From: G963665925 sp963676345 | GTDB taxonomy: Bacteria > Bacillota > Clostridia > Peptostreptococcales > Acidaminobacteraceae | Direction of reading: 5' to 3' | DNA length: 64,000 bases | Assembly: GCA_963676345.2 (NCBI GenBank) | Contig: CAXXTS010000006.1 | Coordinates: 310,001-374,000, forward strand | Part shown: in pieces, positions 43,601-50,725 of the stretch | How positions within the stretch are numbered: the stretch's first letter is position 1 | How the letters are laid out: each line of letters begins with the position of its first letter | The notes under the pieces: model-generated | What the model saw: only the letters and a program-made list of their open reading frames with translations | What the model was told of the DNA's origin: nothing | Databases searched by the model: none | Translations under genes and position numbers: made by a program

Positions 43601-45950
43601 TGTAGATGTTACATCACCATCAGCAGCAATGGCTGATTTTGGAACGCTGATTCCAGAGCCTACTCCACCTGAGAAGGAAGGCTATAGCTTCGGAGGTTGG
43701 TATTATGATTCAGGTCATGCCAGCGCAGTTGATTTTGAAGCAGATACCATGCCAGCAGGGGATTTAACCCTTTATGCCAAGTGGGAAATTAATGCATATA
43801 CCCTCACTCTGGATTATGGCTATGATACGACAACACCTGCAGCGATAACGGTTACATTTGGTGACTTGGTTCAGCCGGGTGCACCAACTCGAAGTGGCTA
43901 CAGCTTTGGTGGTTGGTACACAGACGGCAGCCATACAAATATGTGGGACTTAAGTTCAGGTACCATGCCTGCTTCAGACATGACCCTTTACGCCAAGTGG
44001 ACCCTAATTACGGATGTTGATCTTACCGACTTAGATGTCAGGACGTATGGTCTTGATGAGACCTTCTCAGCGGCGCTTACAAGTTACCATACAAGTGATG
44101 TTACACAGAGTCAGGTTGACATACGCGCTTACGTGTCACCAAGCAAGTATTCTACTGTGACGGTAAACGGCAGTGCGGTAGATGCGGACGGATGGATTAC
44201 AGTCAATCTTGCAAATGGGGCCAATATATTCAATATATTAGTGACAGCTCAGGATGGCCTAAGCACAAAAGTTTACACTCTAAATGTCTATAAGCTAAAT
44301 AACTCAGCAGTTCTCAAGTCCATTACAGGACTAGGTGGTTATGAAGTTAGTGGATTTGATTCAAATGTAATTACTTATAATTTGGGTCAGACAAAACTGA
44401 GTCAAATACCAGTTAGTGCAACAACTTACTCAGACAGGCCACTTAATAGAATTGAAATTGATGGAACAACTGTAAGCAGTGGTGTTGCAAAGAATATTAA
44501 TTTAATTTACGGAACCAATACGATAGAAGTCTATGTGCTTGCAGAAGATGGCGTGACAGAAACGACATACACATTAACTATTGAACGTATTAGATCATCT
44601 TCAGACAAAGACCGTACAGACTCTGGAACGACAACAGAAACACAAACTGAAGACGATGAAGAACCTTCAGGTGTAACGGTTATCGTTAATGGTAAGGCAA
44701 AGAATGCAGGTACAAAGACTATTGTTGATAATGATGGTCGAAAAACAGCAAGAGTAGATGTTGTTAGGGAATCAATTGAGAAAGAAATCATGGGTGCCCT
44801 TGAAGAGACTGCAGGGTTTGATAACACCATCGAAGTTCCTGTAGACGATGAAGACCTTGACGAGGTTCAAATTGGTCTCACAGGCGACATTATCAAGATG
44901 ATGGAAGACAACGCCTTTGATTTGTCAATCAGCACACGTGAAGCCGGATATAATATTCCTGCAAAAGAGTTTGAAATTGTGAATGTAGCAAAGATACTCA
45001 ATGTTGAAGAAACCGATTTAGTGGATATCAAGGTGAATGTATCCATTGAAAAGGTTAGCCAGACAGAAAGCGATCTAATACAAGACGGGCTTGGATCTAA
45101 AATCAACATGATTTCAACACCAGTCGCCTTCAAGGTAGAGGCGACAGCAACGGATCGGGAAGGCAATACGAAAACCGTTGAAGTTGAGAAGTTTAGTCAG
45201 TTTGTTAAACGAAATATTGTACTGCCTGAAGTGGTTGATCCAAGTCAGATTACTACGGCTGTACTGTACGATGAAGATGGAACCTTTACGCATATACCAA
45301 CAGAGGTTAGAAGAGTTGGAGACGAGTACGTTGCGGTTATAAACTCACTTACAAATTCTGTTTATACGGTTATATGGAATGAAGTTGCTTTTGAAGATGT
45401 AAAGGGACACTGGTCAGAAGACGTGGTAAATGATTTAGGAGCAAGACTGGTTGTGAGTGGAAAAACAGAAACTGAGTTTGACCCAGATGGAGCGGTGACA
45501 CGTGCAGAGTTTGCAAGCATGATTGTTCAGGGATTGGGAATTCTTAGATCCAATCAACAGATGGAAAGCTATTCAGATATAATGGATTCAGATTGGTATG
45601 CAAAGGCAATAACAACTGCAAGGACATATGATTTGATATCAGGTTATCCGGATGGCTCATTTGAACCAGAAAATTCAATCACAAGAGAAGAGGCATTTGC
45701 AGTAGCCTATAGTGCGATGAAACTTGCAGGCTACACACCTGGCAATCAGCGCGCTGAGCTCTTACTCAGTCAGTATGAAGACTCAGAATTTGTATCAGAC
45801 TGGGCTGCAGATGCAACAGCCAATCTGCTGGTAAGTTCAATTGTGTCGGGATATGATGGAAAGCTGATGCCTCAAGCGCCAATTACACGTGCTGAAGCAG
45901 CCGTGCTCATCCGAAATATTTTGGTTGAAAATGCACTTATCAATGAATAA
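37671..45950 (+). CDS. Giant S-layer-anchored surface protein with 15 InlB-type repeats
   Basis: Secreted protein of 2759 residues. A signal peptide (about 1-30, IGLLLVFIMLGNMCPVFA) leads to a beta-rich, propeller-like region (30-360), an FN3-like domain (365-470, ending NTDYRVRAYVVNQAGTSYG), a NIDO-like domain (about 583-830), and a cadherin-like sandwich (about 835-930). Residues about 934-2113 hold 15 Listeria-Bacteroides (InlB_B) repeats. Two more cadherin-like units follow (about 2114-2310), an acidic Ser/Thr linker, an uncharacterised region, and three SLH domains (about 2573-2759), which bind pyruvylated wall polymers. GGGAGG sets the ATG at 37671. Role in adhesion is inferred from the architecture. 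It is transcribed alone and ends at a strong terminator. Confidence 0.93.
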   Translation: MKNKRIRRRVIGLLLVFIMLGNMCPVFALPGGIALGDGKWVEHDRVGLSSVSKMISVNSNMYQVGIISGVINYKQSYDGNYWSGSSLNLNADSIDYYENVGSSDNYIGYTDSGVHKLVYQSGSTTYSVDANLESKVVAVMQIQELSYNYSSSTPGIILVALENGTLLKYEASKSYTYSSTRTYTSTASYSGYVPDGISDMVLSSGKYIILDSNGVVYTNTDLNGSSVNDSSWVSSTLTYNPDKMLQVGLNQYFASSEGGGFHIEKGTYGDPYTKSVLATDTTDVSLSEFSLLNSSYVGVGRNNASGKSYGVISDDGSTWEYEGVYNADGSESTSAFVDVVYNTNQQNYYAVASDGKLFKHVAIQQATTGEIGNLLDKSATISGSFEGSPNSVTEKGFELTLLADTSYASASIVPSVSASNNYMFMYMPAQSSNDLEATLTSLLPNTDYRVRAYVVNQAGTSYGSDVTFTTKNTLGLTAIPEESMQEFNMDGLSIVVDVTSDTFADSTIDPANVTLKDFPAGITVNSVEYIDSNSIVLVLDYDSENYNISTGKHTVSIVIDALELSSGQDLESQDLTLQGLYENPAVLVNGLGGSAGFGEEVLEQTDDYYKSFDIRSVFPDGFKFGSSTYNYMHVNINGAIHFGDADLNFGSDSNHDATYNNTFDNYTPVSIAVVEYPTIAGFWTDILNTRGVQTPSVEYDEFGNVVGHSTGSNDVFIDLDEENKIVTVTWDDVTHINSGQTGTAAFQIRLHNLGDNNVSIEMIYENIDYAGSTPARMGWSTGENPSPAGTDGVDYYEFPASGDENKILDLTETRSASGEVGVYRSDVVDGAITPVYSDNNNLSALSADAGALAPTFNSAITGYSIEVGAEVSTIALTPTIDHSEATMTVDGTVADSGSINVIEISAGLNEIPIVVTAEDDTTKTYTVSVIVGTPVEYSVSFDTQGGIPVSGKSVQDGASFSQPSATTRDGYTFDAWYKEASYATEWDFDSDTISGDMTLYAKWIPEEYAVNYDGNGVTTGVPEDTALYNYGQNAVLMTADDIIAPSGKRFNGWNLRADGQGDHYDTSQVVEMSGDLILYAEWLRLPPLSISYDANGADSGSVPTNSNTYYEDVQITVPDNTDLARAGYTFVGWNTASDGQGNSYQPGQKYKFGESSATLYANWTALQTYAVTYDGNGYEGGLVPNDSKVYYAGQSVTALEKSTYLTRTDYTFMGWNTASDGSGTHYDLGDTFQMPDGPLTLYADWDYTPSFRLTYDGNGNDGGEVPLDRNDYLVDASIVILSNPGQLTKTGYKLAGWNTASNGSGSSYTAGETASMVDGGLTLYAEWEALPTYNVTYHGNGSESGSVPTDNNDYYDTSSVVIQSNANGLYKYGYEFAGWNSSSSSQGTTYNIGSTIEMGSADRELYAMWSPLPRYSVIYDANGAESGTVPIDQVTYLTDENATILGNENNLTRTGYEFVGWNESPDGSGGAFTRGAQRTMHDADFTLYAQWSALPTYTVTYYSNGAENGSVPVDQDEYLEGSTVNIHKNTGHLIRYGYELIGWNTDSSPNSTLYSLDQDIVMGGSDLNLYAAWSALPTYHISYDGNGNESGADPEDDIPYLEGENVTVAQKPANMKRYGYDFVGWNTESDGSGTSYDGGALITFAQEDVSLYGEWTALPSYAITYDGNGADSGIVPVDNNTYLEGETFTVLNNSGALTLTGYTFDGWNTAADGSGTNIEAGLTDEMLDSDFTLYAQWKIGPRYFVSYDGNGFDAGRVPLDHNGYIQETEAVVLGNSRGMEHTGYTFSGWNTSSEGTGTAYVAGAMLPVLNEDTVLYAQWSPNTYTLSYNPVHDVTSPAAVSVAYGALLTEPTDPENPDYILTGWYYDAALTNPVDFTADTMPASDLMIYAAWMDSAYTLSFDDGYNATTPSAIEVTYGDALYKPADPQHAGYTFSGWYYDEALTHSVSFTTDTMPANDLTLYAKWGVNPYTVSYSTGVDVTSPSAAMADFGTLIPEPTPPEKEGYSFGGWYYDSGHASAVDFEADTMPAGDLTLYAKWEINAYTLTLDYGYDTTTPAAITVTFGDLVQPGAPTRSGYSFGGWYTDGSHTNMWDLSSGTMPASDMTLYAKWTLITDVDLTDLDVRTYGLDETFSAALTSYHTSDVTQSQVDIRAYVSPSKYSTVTVNGSAVDADGWITVNLANGANIFNILVTAQDGLSTKVYTLNVYKLNNSAVLKSITGLGGYEVSGFDSNVITYNLGQTKLSQIPVSATTYSDRPLNRIEIDGTTVSSGVAKNINLIYGTNTIEVYVLAEDGVTETTYTLTIERIRSSSDKDRTDSGTTTETQTEDDEEPSGVTVIVNGKAKNAGTKTIVDNDGRKTARVDVVRESIEKEIMGALEETAGFDNTIEVPVDDEDLDEVQIGLTGDIIKMMEDNAFDLSISTREAGYNIPAKEFEIVNVAKILNVEETDLVDIKVNVSIEKVSQTESDLIQDGLGSKINMISTPVAFKVEATATDREGNTKTVEVEKFSQFVKRNIVLPEVVDPSQITTAVLYDEDGTFTHIPTEVRRVGDEYVAVINSLTNSVYTVIWNEVAFEDVKGHWSEDVVNDLGARLVVSGKTETEFDPDGAVTRAEFASMIVQGLGILRSNQQMESYSDIMDSDWYAKAITTARTYDLISGYPDGSFEPENSITREEAFAVAYSAMKLAGYTPGNQRAELLLSQYEDSEFVSDWAADATANLLVSSIVSGYDGKLMPQAPITRAEAAVLIRNILVENALINE
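40472..44010 (+). repeat. Coding tandem repeat array (15 InlB-type units)
   Basis: Units 1 and 12-15 are about 73 residues of the common form (GYTF-GWYYD...YAKW); units 2-11 are about 81 residues with a distinct consensus, Y-V-T-Y-D-G-N-G-x-x-S-G-x-V-P, then Y-L-E-G, G-Y-x-F-x-G-W-N-T, D-G-S-G, and L-Y-A-x-W-x-A-L-P. The units differ at the DNA level, so the array is old rather than freshly expanded. Confidence 0.85.
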
Positions 45951-45986
45951 GTTGCAGATGAAAAGGTAAAGTAAGTATTAGAATAG

Positions 45987-46029
45987 ACGCGTGGTGTGTT
46001 GCAATTGCCTACACACCATGCGTTTTTTT
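45987..46029 (+). terminator. Intrinsic terminator of the surface protein gene
   Basis: ACGCGTGGTGTGT and ACACACCATGCGT form a 13-bp stem with one G-T pair, followed by T residues. Confidence 0.93.
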
Positions 46030-46073
46030 CTATATTATTCACATAAAATCAATACTATAGAATTAATGACATA

Positions 46074-46082
46074 TGGTATAAT
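46074..46082 (+). promoter_or_regulatory. Extended -10 promoter, likely for pgm
   Basis: TGGTATAAT with no good -35. It is 340 bp upstream of the gene; the rest of the 46030-46420 interval is AT-rich and holds no gene. Confidence 0.4.
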
Positions 46083-46420
46083 TTAACCAGTGAAAATGGG
46101 ATAACAAATCATGTTTAAAGTTTAAGGCGCACTGGAACACGGCATATGAATGTATCTATTTCTTAGAATGTGCAGGCAATGTGCCATGTTTATTTAACTG
46201 ATACAATTTAAAGAATCTTGTATTTTTATTTTGCACAGGACTATAAGCTTAACTAAGTAAGCAGATTTAGTCATAATATGCTTGGAAAAACATAAATCGG
46301 GGTAACAGTATCAAGAAGTCAAAACGGCTAAGTCAATGTGCTGCTTGAGGGTTGCATGTGTGGTGTTAGTGGTACGTGTAAAGGCGCACACGCTGGACAA
46401 AACAGAAAAAGGAGTTCAAT

Positions 46421-48106
46421 ATGGATTACAAAAAACACTATGAAGCTTGGCTGGAAAATCCTTATTTCGATCAAGCGTTTAAGGATGAGTTAAAGGCCAT
46501 TAAAAGTGATGAAAAAGAAATAGAAGATAGATTCTTTAAAGATCTTGAGTTCGGTACAGGCGGTATGCGCGGGGTAATCGGTGCAGGCCGTAATAGAATG
46601 AATAAATACATCGTTCGCAAGGCAAGCCAAGGCTTTGCAAACTTTTTGAAGCAGCAAGCGGCGGGTGATGAAGCGCTGAGCGTCGTTATTGCCCATGACT
46701 CAAGACGTATGTCACCAGAATTCTCTCTTGAAACAGCCCTCGTTATGGCGGGGAACGGCATCAAGGCTTACATATTTGATAGCTTGCGTACAACGCCAGA
46801 ATTGTCTTTTGCAGTTCGAAACTTAAAAGCATCAGGTGGGGTGGTTGTTACGGCAAGTCATAATCCACCAGAATACAACGGCTATAAGATATATGGTGCA
46901 GATGGTTGTCAGCTGGTGCCAGAATATGCTGATAGAGTTGTGGATGAAGTCAATGCCATTACGGATTATAAGACTATTGGATTTATAGACGCTGAAAAAG
47001 CAAAGGCTGAAGGGCTTCTAGAAGTTCTTGGTGAAGATCAGGACACAGCCTATGTTGAAATGATAAAAACACACATAAAAAGAGCATTGCCAGTTGAAGT
47101 GAAAGCGGATCTAAAAATTGTTTACAGTCCACTTCACGGAACAGGGGCACGTGTTGTAGAACGTGTGCTTGGGGAAACAGGTTATACAGGTTTTATTCCA
47201 GTAAAGGAACAAATGGTGGCTGATAGTGAGTTTTCAACACTGCGCCTCCCAAATCCAGAGGAACCAGATGCTTTTGATCTGAGTGTCAAATACGCAAAAG
47301 ATGCTGATGCAGACGTTATTGTTGCAACGGATCCGGACTGTGACCGCGTTGGTGTGATGGCTAAGCACGGTGGTGAATATACTCTACTAAATGGCAATCA
47401 AACAGGCGCACTCCTTGTGGACTACGTTCTGTCTTCAATGGATAAAATGCCTGCAAACCCAGTGATTATCAATACAATTGTGACATCTACCATAGGTGAA
47501 GCTATTGCTAAGAAATACGGTGTCGCTGCAATGAGCACATTAACAGGCTTCAAGTTTATTGGCGAGAAAATAAGAGAATTTGAAAAGACAGGCTCCCATA
47601 CTTTTATCATGGGCTATGAAGAAAGCTATGGTTATTTGATTGGAACGGATGTAAGGGACAAGGATGCAGTTGTGTCTACGATGATGGTTGCTGAAATGGC
47701 AGCATATTACAAATCAAAAGGCATTACCTTAGTTGACCGTCTCTATCAGATTTTCGAAGAGGTTGGTTATTATCAGGAAGACCTTATTGCCATTACGATG
47801 AAAGGCAAAGAGGGCATGGAGAAGATTGCACAGATTATAGGACATATGCGCAGTCAAGGTCCTGGGGCAGTGGCTGGTGTAGAGGTGGATCATGTCCTAG
47901 ACTGTATGAAAGAGGGGACAGGTCTCCCTAAGTCCAATGTACTCAAGTACTTCCTTAAAGATGGATCGTGGTTTGCCATTCGTCCATCTGGAACAGAGCC
48001 GAAAATTAAGTTCTATTTCTCGGTTAAATCAGACTCCAAAGAAGCGGTAGATCAAAAGATTGAAGCGATTAAAGCGGATGTTGTTGAGATTATTGAGGCG
48101 ATTTAA
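46421..48106 (+). CDS. Alpha-phosphoglucomutase / phosphomannomutase family enzyme
   Basis: Interconverts hexose 1- and 6-phosphates; it would join the Leloir pathway (glucose 1-phosphate) to glycolysis and supply UDP-glucose. 561 residues, the long PgcA/PGM2-like form of Firmicutes. Motifs: FGTGGMRGVIGAGRNRMN, phosphoserine loop TASHNPPEYNGYK with Ser146, metal loop ATDPDCDRVGV, sugar loop GYEESYGYLIG, and the phosphate-binding RPSGTEPKIKFYF. AAAGGAG lies before the ATG. It stands alone. Mannose versus glucose preference cannot be read from sequence. Confidence 0.93.
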   Translation: MDYKKHYEAWLENPYFDQAFKDELKAIKSDEKEIEDRFFKDLEFGTGGMRGVIGAGRNRMNKYIVRKASQGFANFLKQQAAGDEALSVVIAHDSRRMSPEFSLETALVMAGNGIKAYIFDSLRTTPELSFAVRNLKASGGVVVTASHNPPEYNGYKIYGADGCQLVPEYADRVVDEVNAITDYKTIGFIDAEKAKAEGLLEVLGEDQDTAYVEMIKTHIKRALPVEVKADLKIVYSPLHGTGARVVERVLGETGYTGFIPVKEQMVADSEFSTLRLPNPEEPDAFDLSVKYAKDADADVIVATDPDCDRVGVMAKHGGEYTLLNGNQTGALLVDYVLSSMDKMPANPVIINTIVTSTIGEAIAKKYGVAAMSTLTGFKFIGEKIREFEKTGSHTFIMGYEESYGYLIGTDVRDKDAVVSTMMVAEMAAYYKSKGITLVDRLYQIFEEVGYYQEDLIAITMKGKEGMEKIAQIIGHMRSQGPGAVAGVEVDHVLDCMKEGTGLPKSNVLKYFLKDGSWFAIRPSGTEPKIKFYFSVKSDSKEAVDQKIEAIKADVVEIIEAI

Positions 48107-48172
48107 TCAAGTTGCTTAAGTAAAAGCGGGCTTGAATCATCAATAAACATAACCATAAACATAACCAATAAG

Positions 48173-48213
48173 AAGGGGTATCTTCATGTACGTATGAATG
48201 ATGCTCCTTTTTT
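48173..48213 (+). terminator. Intrinsic terminator of the phosphoglucomutase gene
   Basis: A long stem, AAGGGGTATC-TTCAT with ATGAA-TGATGCTCCTT, closes over GTACGT and is followed by TTTT. A direct repeat of ATAAACATAACC lies just before it. Confidence 0.75.
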
Positions 48214-48381
48214 AGTGGTTCTAAGTCAGTAGTGGGGGTGTATCTTATCAGATCACCTGTATTACTGTTATGAGAGAAATAGAGATGCTGAGAAGAATAC
48301 ATGTATATTTATAACACGGGTCATTGATACTTTATATGGAAATGTTATAATACAACAGAATGAAGAAAGTGTCAGGTGTAT

Positions 48382-49548
48382 ATGTTAAAACCAAAGCTAA
48401 CCGTCCTTGAAGGCGGATATGGAAGAAAACTGCATAGTGGGTATCACTTCGTGAAGGCAAGTGCTACAAACACGAGAATGATGGGTGTTGTAGGGCTTCA
48501 TGTTGTGTGGAGAAAATCAGCAGATATTGAAATACATGAGCTTTATCATCTAGACTATGAATCCTACGGAATTGACGGATACGAAAGTCATGTAAACCCA
48601 GATTCTTATTATATTGACCACCGCATTCTCAAGATGATGGGTGGCCTAGGCGGTGAATTTGCTGAGCTTGATGCTCGCGCTGTACGTATACTCTTGCAGT
48701 CGGCAGTTCGTAAAGCACCGGAGTGTCTTGGGGAATATCCAGAGATTGAAGACGCCTTTGCGCAGATTTCCAGAGAACAGTTTTACTCAGATGATGAGTA
48801 CAATATGCTCAGCAGGCAACTCATGCCTGATACAGGACTGTATGGAACCATCCATTATTTTATGATGCGAACTATTGGTCGTGACTGGGAAGCAAGGCGC
48901 GCATTATGGCACACGTCTGAATTAAATGATACATTTATGAATTTGTCAGGTGTGCCGAGCACCCTTATTCGTGAACACGTTGACCGTATTGAAGATGGGG
49001 TATACCGTGTAACCTCATTGGTGGATGCAGTGAGCGGTTACGATATGATTGTATCTGAAATTGGGGTGGAAAAGAATGTGAAGGGTGCATACTTAATAGA
49101 GTATGCCAAAATACTTAAAAAGATGAAAATATCGTCCATAGAAACGGCACTCATGCTCAAGAAAAAAGAGTATCTTTCAGTGTATATGGTACTGGATGAA
49201 GGCTTTGAAGTGCTTCTTGAACAGGCGTATCCGGAGCTTATGATAAATGAACATGAAGCGGGCGTGCTTTTTACGCGTTTTAAAGATCACAACCGTCACG
49301 TTGAAAATCAAACATTCTACCTAAGTGAAGATATTCTTGGCCTCTATTATATGACAGATGAAGGCCAACTCATTCTAAGCAGCTTTTGTGCAGAAAACCT
49401 GGAAAAATTAGACTTGGAATTGTCCGAATGGGTTGAAGAGGAGTTACTTGCGCCAGCGGGTGAGTTTACGATAGATGTGCCCATCTTGTATGACTTTGTA
49501 AACAGCGGATTGGGCGATTTTTATGACTATTTAAATGATGAAGGGTAG
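48382..49548 (+). CDS. Hypothetical protein, no recognised family
   Basis: 388 residues, soluble in appearance, acidic, no signal peptide or membrane helix. I recognise no motif. N-terminal part (GGYGRKLHSGYHFVK, then VVWRKSADIEIHELYHLDYESYGIDGYES) is aromatic-rich; the middle has LYGTIHYFMMRTIGRDWEARRALW, and the C-terminal end is acidic (LSEWVEEELLAPAGEF). The ATG at 48382 is used; a GTG two codons earlier is possible, as no strong ribosome site is present. The AEC transporter gene begins 8 nt after its stop, so they form an operon. The codon pattern is like that of the neighbours, so it is a real gene. Confidence 0.8.
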   Translation: MLKPKLTVLEGGYGRKLHSGYHFVKASATNTRMMGVVGLHVVWRKSADIEIHELYHLDYESYGIDGYESHVNPDSYYIDHRILKMMGGLGGEFAELDARAVRILLQSAVRKAPECLGEYPEIEDAFAQISREQFYSDDEYNMLSRQLMPDTGLYGTIHYFMMRTIGRDWEARRALWHTSELNDTFMNLSGVPSTLIREHVDRIEDGVYRVTSLVDAVSGYDMIVSEIGVEKNVKGAYLIEYAKILKKMKISSIETALMLKKKEYLSVYMVLDEGFEVLLEQAYPELMINEHEAGVLFTRFKDHNRHVENQTFYLSEDILGLYYMTDEGQLILSSFCAENLEKLDLELSEWVEEELLAPAGEFTIDVPILYDFVNSGLGDFYDYLNDEG

Positions 49549-49556
49549 GTGGCAAA

Positions 49557-50486
49557 ATGGTAGGTGTTCAACAGGTAATCGTACTGTTCCTGCTTATTGT
49601 AGTGGGGGCGTTTGTTAAGAAGAAAAAAATTGTAACAGATCATATTAATGCTGAGGTCAGCAACTTGGTTATCAATATCTGCTTACCCGCATTTATTCTC
49701 TCATCAATGGCCTTTGACTTTTCTTTAGAAGTCCTGATTAACAGCGGAATGCTTGTATTGTTATCCTTTACAATTTATGGGGTATCTATAATACTTGCTA
49801 GATTTCTGAATAGGGCCTTGAAAATGAAGGGTGCCCGTCGAGATGTGTATGAGTACATAGCGGTCTTTTCCAATTGTGGCTTTATGGGGTATCCTGTTTT
49901 GGGGGCTGTGTTTGGCCAGGAGGCTGTGTTTTATGCGGCCATTTACAACCTGGCATTTAACATTCTCATTTGGAGTTATGGCGTCTTCCTTATGCAGCGT
50001 TCAAATAGCACTGGGTCAGAAAGCCGTTCTTTAACTCAATCTTTAAAATCAGCGGTCAACCCGGCGATGATTGCTGTTTTTATCGGTTTTACAATGTTTG
50101 TAACAGGGTTAAGGCTCCCAGGGCCTTTGTACAATACTGTTAAAATGATCGGCGCTACAACAACACCACTTTCGATGATGTTTATTGGATTTATACTGGC
50201 AGAGGTACACCCTAAAGAACTTTTCAATGACTGGAAAGACTTCGTGCTGTCTGTGCACAGATTGATTATATTGCCTATACTGGTCTTTATAGTCCTCAAA
50301 ATGTTTGGCGTAAGTGGGGTTACGCTCTATATTCCGGTTGTGATTGCAGCCATGCCGGCATCTGCGAATTCTGCCGTGATCGCATCCAGGTACCATTCGG
50401 ACTTCAGGTTGGCTTCGAAGTTGGTTTTCATTACCACCTTATTTTCTATCTTAACCATACCGGTTATCATAGGATTAGTTCAGTAG
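49557..50486 (+). CDS. AEC (auxin efflux carrier) family transporter
   Basis: 309-residue membrane protein with about 10 helices in two five-helix repeats. The family hallmarks are the N-terminal VGAFVKKKKIVTDHINAEVSNLVINICLPAFILSSM and the discontinuous helix with SNCGFMGYPVLGAVFGQEAVFYAAIYN; the second repeat ends PASANSAVIASRY. Bacterial members export or exchange organic acids such as malate; the substrate here is unknown. The partner gene upstream is of unknown function. GAAGGGTAGGTGG precedes the ATG. Confidence 0.9.
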   Translation: MVGVQQVIVLFLLIVVGAFVKKKKIVTDHINAEVSNLVINICLPAFILSSMAFDFSLEVLINSGMLVLLSFTIYGVSIILARFLNRALKMKGARRDVYEYIAVFSNCGFMGYPVLGAVFGQEAVFYAAIYNLAFNILIWSYGVFLMQRSNSTGSESRSLTQSLKSAVNPAMIAVFIGFTMFVTGLRLPGPLYNTVKMIGATTTPLSMMFIGFILAEVHPKELFNDWKDFVLSVHRLIILPILVFIVLKMFGVSGVTLYIPVVIAAMPASANSAVIASRYHSDFRLASKLVFITTLFSILTIPVIIGLVQ

Positions 50487-50540
50487 ATTTTGTACGGCAT
50501 GTGGAACGTACATAACAATGATATGATGTGAAATAATAAT

Positions 50541-50614
50541 AGACCAGCAAATACCAGACACTGAGTAAAGCAGTTTTAGGCTCTCAGTAGCATTGGGTTT
50601 GCTGGTCTTTTTTA
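50541..50614 (+). terminator. Intrinsic terminator of the AEC operon
   Basis: AGACCAGCAAA (50541-50551) pairs with TTTGCTGGTCT, followed by TTTTT. The loop of about 46 nt is long. It lies between convergent genes. Confidence 0.8.
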
Positions 50615-50725
50615 TTGAGTATGATGAGAGACGTGTGAGATTCAGCCGCCCAAACTCATAGTTTTATTCTATTAATGAATGGAAACAGGCATGTGTTATC
50701 AAATAAAGTCTTTTAAGCAGATGGC

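Noticed and set aside
43160..43990. Possible recombination hot spot by identical repeats in the surface protein gene.
   Set aside because: The repeats differ widely in nucleotide sequence, so slippage or fresh duplication is not supported.
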